From Hydrogenovibrio thermophilus (GTDB taxonomy: Bacteria; Pseudomonadota; Gammaproteobacteria; Thiomicrospirales; Thiomicrospiraceae), in assembly GCF_004028275.1 (NCBI RefSeq), contig NZ_CP035033.1:2538501-2602500 (forward strand): a stretch of DNA of 64,000 nt. The letters run 5' to 3'. Positions 8,283 through 20,809 of this stretch are shown here, one piece after another. How positions within the stretch are numbered: the stretch's first letter is position 1; the number at the start of each line of letters is the position of its first letter. Below the pieces are notes generated by a model. The model saw only the letters and a list, made by a program, of their open reading frames with translations. It had not been told where the DNA came from and did not search any database. The position numbers were made by a program, and so were the translations under genes.

Positions 8283-9164
8283 TTAAAGAGTGCCTAGCCA
8301 GGGTATCACACTTTTATCCGCAACAATGCCGACCAAAATCACCACGCCCACCCAGTGATTGTTTAAAAACATCCGGAACGCCTGTTCGGGCTGTTGGAAA
8401 TGCAATAACCACTGATGATAGACGAACAACCCAGCGGCGGCCAAAACGGACAAGTCATACACCCAGCCCAAATCGAACAATTGACCCAACCACACAAAAC
8501 CGGCCAGCATTATCAGTTGAAAAGCGCCCACTATCCACTGGACCTTTTCACCGAACAAAATCGCCGTCGATTTGATACCGAGTTTCAAATCATCTTCCAA
8601 GTCCGCAATGGCATAGGCGGTATCGTAAATCAGCGCCCAAATCAGGGTTAATGTGAAAATCACCCAGGCCTGCCAGGGCACGTCATTCTGAACCGCCGCA
8701 AACGCCATCGGAATAGCCCAGGCAAAAGCCGCACCCAAAAACGCCTGCGGCCAATAAGTGTGCCGCTTCATAAACGGATACAAAACAGCTAGGAACAAAG
8801 CCCCCAACGAAAGCGCAATGGTCAGTGGATTCAGCATCAGCACCAAACCGAAGCCGACCAACCCCAACAGAACGAAAAAACGCAGCGCCTGTTTTTCCGT
8901 CAAGGCGCCGGTCGCCAGCGGGCGACAGCAAGTCCGTGACACGTCGCCATCGAAATGGCGGTCGGCATAATCATTGATGACACAACCCGCCGAACGCATA
9001 ATGACGGCGCCCAAAATAAAAATCAGCACAATCGACCAAGGAGGCGTGCCATCCGCCGCCAACCAAAGCGCCCACAACGCCGGCCACAGCACCAAATAAA
9101 TCCCCACCGGCCGGTTCAGCCGAGTCAGATCCAGATATGCCTGTAACGTTTCTCGAGTCATCAT
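8283..9164 (-). CDS. ubiA: 4-hydroxybenzoate polyprenyltransferase
   Basis: Integral-membrane prenyltransferase that attaches the polyprenyl tail to 4-hydroxybenzoate, the product of UbiC, in ubiquinone synthesis. 293 residues with about eight or nine membrane helices. The first Mg-diphosphate motif is NDYADRHFD; the second is YDTAYAIADLEDD, where E. coli has an Arg at the Leu position. GIKSTAILFG is the conserved stretch after it. Two consecutive ATGs (9164, 9161) are possible starts. It follows the 88-residue gene directly (stop adjoins start), so probably one transcript with glmU. Confidence 0.93.
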   Translation of the reverse strand: MMTRETLQAYLDLTRLNRPVGIYLVLWPALWALWLAADGTPPWSIVLIFILGAVIMRSAGCVINDYADRHFDGDVSRTCCRPLATGALTEKQALRFFVLLGLVGFGLVLMLNPLTIALSLGALFLAVLYPFMKRHTYWPQAFLGAAFAWAIPMAFAAVQNDVPWQAWVIFTLTLIWALIYDTAYAIADLEDDLKLGIKSTAILFGEKVQWIVGAFQLIMLAGFVWLGQLFDLGWVYDLSVLAAAGLFVYHQWLLHFQQPEQAFRMFLNNHWVGVVILVGIVADKSVIPWLGTL

Positions 9165-9431
9165 CTACAATTCGGCAACCAAGGCATCCATCAACGGCTT
9201 TGCAGGCGGGTTCATTTCCAGGTAGGCTTCCAGCTCACCGTGATTATCGGAATAATGCAAGGTCACTTCGGCCCGGCGTTCATCCTCCAAGGTCTTTTCC
9301 CATTTCATCATATAAGCCCAACCGATGAACTGGCTTTGGCCACCGTCTTGAAAGAAGAGCGACCACCCTTGCTCATTCATACGCTTTTGAAAGGCTTCCG
9401 CTTGTTGCGGTTCGATCATTAAATACACCAT
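9165..9431 (-). CDS. Small hypothetical protein
   Basis: 88-residue soluble protein (MVYLMIEPQQAEAFQKRM; FIGWAYMMKWEKTLEDERRA; EVTLHYSDNHGELEAYLE). No motif recognised. It reads with native-like codon use, fits tightly between glmU and ubiA on the same strand, and its stop codon directly adjoins the ubiA start, which supports it being a real gene. Function unknown. Confidence 0.6.
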   Translation of the reverse strand: MVYLMIEPQQAEAFQKRMNEQGWSLFFQDGGQSQFIGWAYMMKWEKTLEDERRAEVTLHYSDNHGELEAYLEMNPPAKPLMDALVAEL

Positions 9432-9472
9432 ATCGACACCCGACGGTTTGGATAGTGAGCGGAAAGAATCGG

Positions 9473-9482
9473 CCAGGCCTGG
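9473..9482. repeat. CCAGGCCTGG dispersed palindrome, copy 1
   Basis: Exact copy directly behind the glmU stop codon (stop at 9483-9485 on the minus strand), in the gap before the 88-residue gene. Confidence 0.9.
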
Positions 9483-10847
9483 TTATTTTTTAACCGGACG
9501 CTGCCAATCCTTAAAACTGATTTGCTTGGAACGCGACAGGGTCAGGGTTTCCGCCGGCGCGTCTTTGGTAATGGTGGAGCCGGCACCAATGGTCGCACCG
9601 TCATGCACCGTCACCGGAGCCACCAACTGCGTGTCCGACCCAACGAAAACCCGGTCACCAATGACGGTTTGATGCTTATTCACGCCATCATAATTACAGG
9701 TAATCGTGCCGGCACCGATATTCACGTCCTGTCCCATAACGGTATCGCCGACATAGGAAAGATGGTTGACCTTCGAGCCCTGCCCGATTTGTGCTTTTTT
9801 GGTTTCAACGAAGTTGCCAATCTTCACGCCTTCCGCTAACTCGGTTCCTGGGCGTAAACGCGCGTAAGGCCCAATTTGACAGGCTTGGCCGATGCGTGCC
9901 GATTCGATATGACTGAAAGTGTGAATCACTGTATTGTCGGCAATCACGGCATCCTTAATCACACAGTTCGCCTCAATCACCACATTATTCCCCAAAGTGA
10001 CTTGACCTTCGAACACGACATTCACATCGATTTGCACATCCTGCCCCACATCCAACTGACCGCGAACATCTATACGGCTGGCATCAATTAGCGTCACACC
10101 TTGCACCATTAAATCCTCGGCTAAGGCCTGCTGATAACGTCGTTCCAAAGATTGTAACTGTAGTTTGTTATTCACGCCCAATACCTCAATTTCCGATTGC
10201 GGTTGCGTGGTATGCACTTCAAAACCATCGGCCACACACATGGCAATGATATCGGTCAGATAATATTCGCCTTGTGCATTGTCATTCGACAAACGCGCCA
10301 GCCATTGCTTCAAATAGATTCCGGACGCAGCCAAAATACCGGTATTCACTTCCCGGATCATTTTTTCCGCTGGGGAAGCATCCTTTTCCTCGACAATCGC
10401 CTGCACGGCATGATGCGGATCACGCACAATGCGTCCATAGCCGGTGGCATCGTCCAGGTTAATCGTCAACAGCGCCAAGGGATGTTGGTCATCAATCAAG
10501 CTCAGTAAATCCTGAAGCGTTTCGGCACGGGTCAAAGGCACATCACCATAGAGTATCAGAACCGTGTCTTCATCGGAAAAATGCGGTACCGCCTGTTGTA
10601 CGGCATGGCCGGTACCCAGTTGTTCTTCCTGCATCGCAAAAGTCATATTCGGATGCCGGATTCGTTCCGCAACCAACTCGGCACCGTGACCAATCACCGT
10701 CACGATGTCCTGGCAATCGAGTCGGTCAGCCGTTGCGACAACGTGCCCTAAAAGCGGTTTTTGCGCCAATGGCTGCAGCACTTTCGGTAAATTCGAACGC
10801 ATCCGCGTGCCTTTTCCGGCCGCCAAGATAACCACTTTTAGGGACAT
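9483..10847 (-). CDS. glmU: Bifunctional UDP-GlcNAc pyrophosphorylase / GlcN-1-P acetyltransferase
   Basis: Makes UDP-N-acetylglucosamine for peptidoglycan and LPS. About 454 residues: an N-terminal nucleotidyltransferase domain beginning VVILAAGKGTRM with a QLGTGHAVQQA segment, and a C-terminal left-handed beta-helix acetyltransferase from about residue 250 with hexapeptide repeats (IGAGTITCNYDG near 375). ATG at 10847 is chosen over the in-frame start at 10877 because CAGGAG lies 6-7 bases upstream and the protein then begins MSLKVVILAAGKG as in the family. It lies downstream of the atp operon, past a bidirectional terminator. Confidence 0.97.
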   Translation of the reverse strand: MSLKVVILAAGKGTRMRSNLPKVLQPLAQKPLLGHVVATADRLDCQDIVTVIGHGAELVAERIRHPNMTFAMQEEQLGTGHAVQQAVPHFSDEDTVLILYGDVPLTRAETLQDLLSLIDDQHPLALLTINLDDATGYGRIVRDPHHAVQAIVEEKDASPAEKMIREVNTGILAASGIYLKQWLARLSNDNAQGEYYLTDIIAMCVADGFEVHTTQPQSEIEVLGVNNKLQLQSLERRYQQALAEDLMVQGVTLIDASRIDVRGQLDVGQDVQIDVNVVFEGQVTLGNNVVIEANCVIKDAVIADNTVIHTFSHIESARIGQACQIGPYARLRPGTELAEGVKIGNFVETKKAQIGQGSKVNHLSYVGDTVMGQDVNIGAGTITCNYDGVNKHQTVIGDRVFVGSDTQLVAPVTVHDGATIGAGSTITKDAPAETLTLSRSKQISFKDWQRPVKK

Positions 10848-10880
10848 GAAAACTCCTGAAACTTCATAAAACCGCAATCA

Positions 10881-10898
10881 AACCCTTCCGTTAGGGTT
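10881..10898 (-). promoter_or_regulatory. Hairpin in glmU leader
   Basis: AACCCT and AGGGTT arms with a 6-base loop lie in the leader upstream of the glmU ribosome site. No known regulator is recognised; it may be incidental. Confidence 0.25.
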
Positions 10899-10940
10899 GC
10901 TCTTAAACGTATTCTATCGAATTTGTTTGATTGCAATTCT

Positions 10941-10969
10941 AAAAAAAAAAGCACCCGAAGGTGCTTTTT
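10941..10969. terminator. Terminator after atp operon
   Basis: Stem GCACC / GGTGC with a CGAA loop, flanked on the plus strand by ten A before and five T after, so it can terminate the atp operon (minus strand, T-run of ten) and readthrough in the other direction. Confidence 0.9.
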
Positions 10970-10986
10970 CTAAAAGGACAATTGAC

Positions 10987-11421
10987 TTAAGACAATCCTG
11001 TCTTGTGCAAACGATCACGCAACTTGCTAATCGTCTGAATCTGCGCAACGGCTTCCGCCAATTCGATTTGAGCACGTGCTACGTCTGTATCAGACTTCGC
11101 TTGCTCCATCGCATCTTCGGCACGACGTTTCGCTTCTTCAGCTGCAGCTTGATCCAAGTCTTCAGCGCGGATCGCGGTATCGGCCAGAATGGTAACAACA
11201 CTTGGTTGCACTTCTAGCACACCGCTGTTGATGAAAAAGAAATCTTCTTCATCGCCACTGACGACACGAACCTGCCCTGGCTTTAACTGAGTTAATAGCT
11301 GGGTATGTTTTGGCAGGATGCCGACTTCACCATCGGCAGCCTGTGCAAAGACCATATCCGCTTTACCAGAGAACATTGAGCCCTCTGCACTTACAATATC
11401 GACTTGCATTGAGACTGCCAT
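10987..11421 (-). CDS. atpC: ATP synthase F1 epsilon subunit
   Basis: Central-stalk subunit of the F1 motor. 144 residues from ATG 11421 (MAVSMQVDIVSAEGSMFSG), with the N-terminal beta-sandwich (DGEVGILPKHTQLLTQLKPG) and the C-terminal two-helix region. The in-frame TTG six bases upstream is less likely, since AAGGA lies 10 bases before the ATG. Last gene of the operon. Confidence 0.96.
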   Translation of the reverse strand: MAVSMQVDIVSAEGSMFSGKADMVFAQAADGEVGILPKHTQLLTQLKPGQVRVVSGDEEDFFFINSGVLEVQPSVVTILADTAIRAEDLDQAAAEEAKRRAEDAMEQAKSDTDVARAQIELAEAVAQIQTISKLRDRLHKTGLS

Positions 11422-11427
11422 AATCAA

Positions 11428-13706
<2,279 letters not shown>

Positions 13707-13719
13707 GGCCTACCCCTTC

Positions 13720-15261
13720 TTAATAAACGCCGTTTGCTTTGAATGCTTCAACCATCGCTTTAACGTCTGTGATGATGTCATCATTCCAGTCGCCTTTTTC
13801 GTTGATTTTAGCCGCCAAATCAGCTTTTTCAGAGTTTAGATAGGCATGCAAGGCCGCTTCGAAGTCCAGTACTTTTTCGACTTCAACGTCATCCAAGTAA
13901 CCTTCATTCGCCGCATATAGGGAAACGGCCATTTCTGCGATAGTCAAAGGTGAATACTGCTTCTGCTTCATCAACTCGGTGACGCGCTTACCACGCTCCA
14001 ACTGAGCTTTTGTTGCAGGATCCAGGTCAGAAGCGAACTGGGCGAAAGCCGCCAATTCACGGTACTGAGCCAAATCAAGACGAATACCACCACCCAGCTT
14101 TTTGATCGCTTTTGTTTGGGCAGAACCACCAACACGCGATACCGATAGACCCGCGTTAACCGCCGGACGGATACCTTGTGTGAACAAACCAGTCTCTAGG
14201 AAGATTTGTCCATCTGTAATCGAGATTACGTTGGTTGGTACGAATGCAGATACGTCACCGGCTTGTGTTTCAATGATTGGTAGCGCGGTCAAAGAACCGG
14301 TCTTACCTTTCACTTCACCGTTAGTGAATTTTTCTACGTAGTCCGCGTTAACACGAGCGGCACGCTCAAGCAAACGAGAGTGAAGGTAGAAAACATCCCC
14401 AGGGAAAGCTTCACGTCCTGGTGGACGACGTAGCAACAAGGAAATCTGACGATACGCTTGCGCTTGCTTGGTCAGATCATCATAGATGATCAAAGCATCT
14501 TCACCGCGGTCACGATAGTATTCACCCATCGCACAACCGGCATAAGCCGCCATATATTGCAACGCAGCTGGATCAGAAGCGTTAGCCGCAACGATAACCG
14601 TGTTTTCCATGGCACCGTATTCTTCCAATTTACGCGCAACGTTGTTCACTGTGGAAGCTTTTTGACCCATTGCGACGTACACACATTTCACACCCGTGTT
14701 CTTTTGTGAAATGATGGCATCAATCGCGATAGCCGTTTTACCGGTTTGACGGTCACCGATGATCAACTCACGTTGACCACGACCAACAGGAATCATTGAG
14801 TCGATGGACTTGATACCTGTCATCATAGGCTGATCAACCGATTGACGATCGATAACGCCCGGCGCGATGCGCTCGATTGGCGAAGTCAATTTCGTGTCGA
14901 TTGCACCTTTACCGTCGATTGGACGACCTAGACCGTCTACAACACGACCATTCAGTTCCGGACCAACCGGCACTTCCAAAATACGTCCAGTACAAGTGAC
15001 TTTGTCACCTTCTGAGATGTGTTCATATTCACCTAGGACAACGACACCAACGGAATCACGCTCAAGGTTAAGCGCCATACCGAAAGTCTCTTCGTCAAAT
15101 TGAACCATCTCACCATACATTACATCTGACACACCATGAATAAGTGCGATCCCGTCAGCAATACTGACGACCGTACCTTCACTGCCAGACTCTGCAGCCC
15201 CATCAAACCCTTTGATTCGGTCTTTGATTAGGTTACTGATTTCAGAGGCATTCAATTGCAT
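13720..15261 (-). CDS. atpA: ATP synthase F1 alpha subunit
   Basis: Non-catalytic nucleotide-binding subunit. 513 residues. Walker [37 protein letters not shown], and the C-terminal helical domain are present. ATG 15261 ([19 protein letters not shown]) is preferred to the in-frame ATG at 15276 because GAGAGGA sits just upstream of it. Confidence 0.98.
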   Translation of the reverse strand: MQLNASEISNLIKDRIKGFDGAAESGSEGTVVSIADGIALIHGVSDVMYGEMVQFDEETFGMALNLERDSVGVVVLGEYEHISEGDKVTCTGRILEVPVGPELNGRVVDGLGRPIDGKGAIDTKLTSPIERIAPGVIDRQSVDQPMMTGIKSIDSMIPVGRGQRELIIGDRQTGKTAIAIDAIISQKNTGVKCVYVAMGQKASTVNNVARKLEEYGAMENTVIVAANASDPAALQYMAAYAGCAMGEYYRDRGEDALIIYDDLTKQAQAYRQISLLLRRPPGREAFPGDVFYLHSRLLERAARVNADYVEKFTNGEVKGKTGSLTALPIIETQAGDVSAFVPTNVISITDGQIFLETGLFTQGIRPAVNAGLSVSRVGGSAQTKAIKKLGGGIRLDLAQYRELAAFAQFASDLDPATKAQLERGKRVTELMKQKQYSPLTIAEMAVSLYAANEGYLDDVEVEKVLDFEAALHAYLNSEKADLAAKINEKGDWNDDIITDVKAMVEAFKANGVY

Positions 15262-15275
15262 GTGTTTCCTCTCCA

Positions 15276-15812
15276 TTATTGGGCGATTGCTGCGCCAAGT
15301 TTGTTAAGTTGAGAACGCGCTGAGCCATCTACCACCCAGTCACCGACTTTAATCTTAATGCCTGCGATCAGCGTTGGATCTTCTTCATAACTGATCTCAA
15401 CGTCGGCATCAAACTTAGCATTTAAAGCAGCACTTAATTTCTTCTTCTGCTCAACCGTCGCTTTGCGCGCTGAAACAACTGTCGCTCTAACACGCTTTTC
15501 GTCTTCGGCTTTCAATTGTTCAAACAATTCAGCCACATCGGAAAGCGCTGCAAGGCGTTTGTTTTCAGACATGATTGTTAGAAGATTCTTAGCTTCATTC
15601 GTCAAAGCCGTTCCCATCACACCAACGAAGATGTCCAAGACTTCTTCTTCGGTTGCAACCGGGTTCACCATAAAGGCCTGCATCGCATCATCAGAAGCGA
15701 TGGCGGCCAAACTGGTTAACTGCTCTGACCATTCCGCTAGTTTATTTTCTTCTTTCGCCACGTCGAAAGCGGCTTCAGCGTACGGTCTTGCAATCGTTAT
15801 TAATTCTGCCAT
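15276..15812 (-). CDS. atpH: ATP synthase F1 delta subunit
   Basis: Peripheral-stalk connector between F1 and the b subunits. 178 residues: [20 protein letters not shown] at the N-terminus, the six-helix domain, and the C-terminal [19 protein letters not shown] strand motif diagnostic of OSCP/delta. It sits between atpF and atpA. Confidence 0.97.
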   Translation of the reverse strand: MAELITIARPYAEAAFDVAKEENKLAEWSEQLTSLAAIASDDAMQAFMVNPVATEEEVLDIFVGVMGTALTNEAKNLLTIMSENKRLAALSDVAELFEQLKAEDEKRVRATVVSARKATVEQKKKLSAALNAKFDADVEISYEEDPTLIAGIKIKVGDWVVDGSARSQLNKLGAAIAQ

Positions 15813-15822
15813 AGAGTTATCC

Positions 15823-16293
15823 TTAGATTGATTTAACTAAGGTTTCAAGCATGTCGTTGTGTGCTGCTGCATCGACTTCTTTATTAAGAATTTTTTCTGC
15901 ACCAGAAACAACCAGAGTGGAAACTTCTTTACGAAGCTCTTCTCTTGCGCGACTTACTTCTTGCTCTAATTCTGCTTGGGCGGAAGCCTTAATACGGTCA
16001 GCTTCTTCAGAGGCTTTGATCTTCGCATCTTCTACGATTTCAGACCCTCTTTTTTCTGCTTGACTCAATACATTTTGAGCTTGAGCTTTGGCTTCTTTCA
16101 GTACTTCTTTCGCACGTTGTTCAGCCAATTCAAGTTCATGCTTACCTTTCTCAGCGGCAGAAAGTCCGTCAGCAATACGCTTTTGACGGTCTTCCATTAG
16201 CTTAGACAGCGGCCCCCACAGCACTTTATTCACCAACCAAATCAATAGCACAAAAGCCAAGATTTGGATGAGAAGCGTTGCATTAATACTCAC
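15823..16293 (-). CDS. atpF: ATP synthase F0 b subunit
   Basis: Membrane-anchored peripheral-stalk subunit. 156 residues: N-terminal membrane helix ([20 protein letters not shown]), then a long charged Ala/Glu/Lys right-handed coiled coil. Single gene, so a homodimeric stalk, as in other gammaproteobacteria. Confidence 0.97.
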   Translation of the reverse strand: MSINATLLIQILAFVLLIWLVNKVLWGPLSKLMEDRQKRIADGLSAAEKGKHELELAEQRAKEVLKEAKAQAQNVLSQAEKRGSEIVEDAKIKASEEADRIKASAQAELEQEVSRAREELRKEVSTLVVSGAEKILNKEVDAAAHNDMLETLVKSI

Positions 16294-16350
16294 GGTGGTT
16301 ACCTCGCCATTCGTTTATTTAAAAAATAGTTGGTTATGAAACTGTTTGGA

Positions 16351-16635
<285 letters not shown>

Positions 16636-16737
16636 TTAGATTACTCCTTAAAGTTTTATACAAAGTTAAAGTTAAAAAAGCTTTTTACCGGCCACACCGT
16701 TGTTCAATGAAACCCGGCAGGTGCGCTTAAACCTTAA

Positions 16738-16752
16738 GGGAGACAAGCTCCC
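16738..16752 (-). other. Stem-loop in the atpB-atpE gap
   Basis: GGGAG and CTCCC arms with a 5-base loop lie in the 141-bp gap between atpB and atpE. In such operons a structure here can affect relative atpE expression; that role is only inferred. Confidence 0.3.
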
Positions 16753-16776
16753 CGTTATTCCTTTTATCGTTTACCC

Positions 16777-17966
<1,190 letters not shown>

Positions 17967-17968
17967 CT

Positions 17969-18265
17969 TCATTCCTTATCCGACTGCTTGGAATCGCTCA
18001 CCGAACTCATCGGCTTTTCGTCTAACAATTCCATCTTTCCAAGCAGTTTATGTACTTTCATCATCCCGCCGACAAAACCAAGCACACCGCAACTCAACAA
18101 AAACAGCGGCGTGGTGTCGAACAACACATCAAATGCATAACCCACCAAAAAACCGGCGACGATCATACTGGTAAAAACGGAACCGGCGCTCAACAGCAAA
18201 AAATTCAGGGCCGGCTTATGTTTTCTTTCGTTTTGTCCAGCCTTTTTGGGTTCCAGTTCCGACAC
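17969..18265 (-). CDS. atpZ: AtpZ/AtpI-family F0 accessory protein
   Basis: 98-residue membrane protein with two hydrophobic helices (LNFLLLSAGSVFTSMIVAGF; DTTPLFLLSCGVLGFVGGMM). Small proteins with this layout (AtpZ, PF09527) often head atp operons and help ion supply or rotor assembly. GTG start at 18265; the ribosome site is weak (GGAG 13 bases upstream). First gene of the operon; the stop lies within the atpI start region. Confidence 0.75.
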   Translation of the reverse strand: MSELEPKKAGQNERKHKPALNFLLLSAGSVFTSMIVAGFLVGYAFDVLFDTTPLFLLSCGVLGFVGGMMKVHKLLGKMELLDEKPMSSVSDSKQSDKE

Positions 18266-18285
18266 GGGACGTTCAATGCTCCGAT

Positions 18286-18314
18286 AAATTATTCAGGTTC
18301 GACTTTCTTCTCAA
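18286..18314 (-). promoter_or_regulatory. Candidate atp operon promoter
   Basis: On the minus strand TTGAGA (18314-18309) and TAATTT (18291-18286) are spaced by 17 bases, about 20 bases before the atpZ GTG. Both boxes are imperfect; found by eye. Confidence 0.35.
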
Positions 18315-18397
18315 GTCAAACGGTCAAGAATAATAGCGGTTTCTGATGCCAAAATCTAGTAATAATCCAATTAATTTTTTTTGCCCACAATATATTG

Positions 18398-18478
18398 GTT
18401 CGTTTCAAAAAACGAACACTAGAGGAGAATTTTTTACCGTCAAACCGAAGCAATAACCTTTTATTAAAAATGGTTATT
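18398..18478 (-). terminator. Possible terminators behind parB
   Basis: Two inverted repeats lie between parB and atpZ: GTTCGTTT/AAACGAAC (18398-18417, 4-base loop) and AATAACC/GGTTATT (18452-18478, 13-base loop). Neither has a clean T-run directly behind it, so termination of the mnmG-rsmG-parA-parB transcript here is likely but not certain. Confidence 0.35.
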
Positions 18479-18491
18479 AAATTGAACTAAC

Positions 18492-19358
18492 TCACTGATT
18501 TAATTCGTGTAACAAGCGCTTCAATTCCTCTTCGGAACGGTAGGCGATTTCAATTTTTCCACGCCCCTTCGCGCCATGCGAAATCTTCACATCGGTGGCC
18601 ATCTTTTCCGCCAAGCGTGCCTGGTGGTCTTCCGCAAATTTCGGCAACGCCGGTTTTTTGGACTTTTTCAGCTGACTCGGCACCAAGACATTCTGCACCG
18701 CTTGCTCGATTTCACGCACCGTCCACTGCTTCAAAATAGCCTTTTCCGCCAACTCTAATTGAATGGTTTCCGGCAAGGTAATAATGGCACGTGCATGCCC
18801 CATGGACAACTTGCCGTCATGCAACCAATTCTGCACCGGTTGCGGCAACTTCAACAACCGCAGAAGGTTGGTGACGGACGCACGGGAACGACCCACCGCA
18901 TCGGCCACGGCTTGCTGCGTCAAATCAAACTCCTGCATCAAGCGCTTCAGACCCAAGGCGGTTTCAATCGGATTCAAGTCCTCACGCTGCATGTTTTCAA
19001 TCAATGCCATCGCCAATGTCGCCTGGTTATCGGCTTTACGAATCACCACCGGTACCGACTCCAACCCGGCCTGCTTGGCCGCACGCCAACGACGTTCACC
19101 GGCGATGATTTCATAGCGATCGTCACCCAATGCCTTCACCACAATCGGTTGAACAATACCCTGAATGCGAATCGAGTCCGACAGTTCCTGGAGAGCCTCG
19201 GCGCCGAATTGCTGACGCGGCTGGTATTCACCCGGTACCAATTGATCAATTGCGATCTTATCAATCCGTAAATCCGACAGACTGTTTTCCGCTTTCTGCT
19301 TACCGCCAATCAGGGCACTGACCCCTCTTTTCCCCATGCCAGAACGTCTTTTTGCCAT
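18492..19358 (-). CDS. parB: Chromosome-partitioning protein ParB
   Basis: CTP-dependent DNA clamp that loads at parS. 288 residues: N-terminal nuclease-like fold with PGEYQPRQQF and the CTP-binding GERRWRAAKQAGLESVPVVI, then ALIENMQREDLNPIETALG, the helix-turn-helix TQQAVADAVGRSRASVTNLL, and the C-terminal dimerisation segment. It follows parA by 14 bp. No consensus parS (TGTTTCACGTGAAACA) was found in the window. Confidence 0.97.
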   Translation of the reverse strand: MAKRRSGMGKRGVSALIGGKQKAENSLSDLRIDKIAIDQLVPGEYQPRQQFGAEALQELSDSIRIQGIVQPIVVKALGDDRYEIIAGERRWRAAKQAGLESVPVVIRKADNQATLAMALIENMQREDLNPIETALGLKRLMQEFDLTQQAVADAVGRSRASVTNLLRLLKLPQPVQNWLHDGKLSMGHARAIITLPETIQLELAEKAILKQWTVREIEQAVQNVLVPSQLKKSKKPALPKFAEDHQARLAEKMATDVKISHGAKGRGKIEIAYRSEEELKRLLHELNQ

Positions 19359-19372
19359 TACTCTTTACCCAG

Positions 19373-20140
19373 TTAGATTTTTGTTTTTCGGATCAATTCA
19401 TTCGCCAACGCCAAATAGGCCACCGCGCCGTTCGAGCCCCGGTCGTAATCCAGTATCGACTCACCGTAACTTGGCGCTTCCGCCAAGCGGACATTTCGCG
19501 GCACGATGGTTTGCAGCACCTTCATACCGAAGTGCGCCACCAACTCGCTGGACACATCATTGGCCAGATTATTACGACGGTCATACATGGTGCGCAACAG
19601 GCCGTCGATGTGCAAATCCGGATTCAACTCCGTTTGCACCGCCTCAATCGTATCCATCAAGGCCGACAAACCTTCCAGCGCAAAATATTCACACTGCACC
19701 GGCACCACAATGCCGTCGGCGGCCGTTAATGCATTCAGGGTCAACATATTCAAAGTTGGCGGGCAGTCGATGAGAATCACATCGTATTTATCGCGCAATT
19801 TCTTTAACGCTTTTCGTAAACGTTTCGGGCCTTTTGATTCGTCGATCAAATCGACTTCCGCCGCGGTCAAATCGCCATTGGCGCCAATCAGATCGAGGTT
19901 TTCGACATTGGTTTCCATCACCGCATCACGGGCTTTAGTCTCGCCGACCAGCACATCGTAAGCGGACACGTTTAAATCGTCCTTTTCCACCCCGATCGCC
20001 ACCGTGGCATTGCCTTGCGGATCCAGGTCAATCATCAGAACTTTCTTCTGCATTCGAGCCAACGCAGCGGATAAATTCACCGTCGATGTCGTCTTCCCGA
20101 CACCCCCTTTCTGATTGGCGACCGCAATGATCCTACTCAT
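19373..20140 (-). CDS. parA: Chromosome-partitioning ATPase ParA (Soj)
   Basis: Walker-type ATPase that segregates origins with ParB. 255 residues: deviant Walker A KGGVGKTTSTVNL near residue 11, MIDLDPQGNATVAIG, and DVILIDCPPTLNMLTLNALT. One base separates its ATG from the end of rsmG, as in the conserved mnmG-rsmG-parA-parB cluster close to the replication origin in many bacteria. Confidence 0.97.
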   Translation of the reverse strand: MSRIIAVANQKGGVGKTTSTVNLSAALARMQKKVLMIDLDPQGNATVAIGVEKDDLNVSAYDVLVGETKARDAVMETNVENLDLIGANGDLTAAEVDLIDESKGPKRLRKALKKLRDKYDVILIDCPPTLNMLTLNALTAADGIVVPVQCEYFALEGLSALMDTIEAVQTELNPDLHIDGLLRTMYDRRNNLANDVSSELVAHFGMKVLQTIVPRNVRLAEAPSYGESILDYDRGSNGAVAYLALANELIRKTKI

Positions 20141-20809
20141 TTATTTTTCCCGGCATTTTTCGATTTTAATCAACGTTCTTTGCGCGTCCAAATCGGGCAC
20201 TTTCAAGTCAAAAACTTGCGACATTTTAGCAAACTCTGGCAGCTCTGCGACTTCATCTTGTGTTTTTTGCGCTTTCATCGCCCACCAGTGTCCACCGACC
20301 GCCAACAGGTGCTCGGTCCACGTCAACATATCGTCTAACGACGCAAACGCCCGTGACACCACGCCGTCATAAAGCTGTTCCGGGCGATAGGCTTCCACCC
20401 GCTGGTGTAGCACTGTGACGTTTTCCAACCCCAGTTCGGCCTTGGCCTGAATCAAAAAACGGGTTTTTTTACTGTTGCTGTCCAGCAAATCGATTTGACG
20501 CTCCGGGAACAGAATCGCCAACGGAATACCGGGCAAGCCACCGCCGGTGCCGACATCAATCAAACGTTCACTGTCGATAATGGCGGCCACGCTCAAACTG
20601 TCGAGCAAATGTTTGACGAACATCTCGTCCAGATCGCGAATCGCGGTCAGGTTGTAGGTTTTATTCCACTTTTCAAGCAGGGAAAGGTAATGCAGCAATT
20701 TCGACCAGGCCTGGGCGTTTTCGGGTAAACCGAACTGCTCAAACGCTGTAGTGAGACGACCGGAGAATTGATTATGACGAGCGCTATCCACGAACAAACG
20801 ATCCCTCAA
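20141..20809 (-). CDS. rsmG: 16S rRNA (guanine-527-N7)-methyltransferase
   Basis: SAM-dependent methyltransferase (GidB) that modifies G527 of 16S rRNA. 222 residues with [19 protein letters not shown], then [18 protein letters not shown] (SAM site), [14 protein letters not shown], and [13 protein letters not shown]. Its start overlaps the mnmG stop by four bases. A CCAGGCCTGG copy lies within the gene and encodes Gln-Ala-Trp. Confidence 0.96.
   Translation of the reverse strand: MRDRLFVDSARHNQFSGRLTTAFEQFGLPENAQAWSKLLHYLSLLEKWNKTYNLTAIRDLDEMFVKHLLDSLSVAAIIDSERLIDVGTGGGLPGIPLAILFPERQIDLLDSNSKKTRFLIQAKAELGLENVTVLHQRVEAYRPEQLYDGVVSRAFASLDDMLTWTEHLLAVGGHWWAMKAQKTQDEVAELPEFAKMSQVFDLKVPDLDAQRTLIKIEKCREK
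20705..20714. repeat. CCAGGCCTGG dispersed palindrome, copy 2 (in rsmG)
   Basis: Exact copy inside the 5' part of rsmG; read on the minus strand it encodes Gln-Ala-Trp. One of only two exact copies inside coding sequence. Confidence 0.9.
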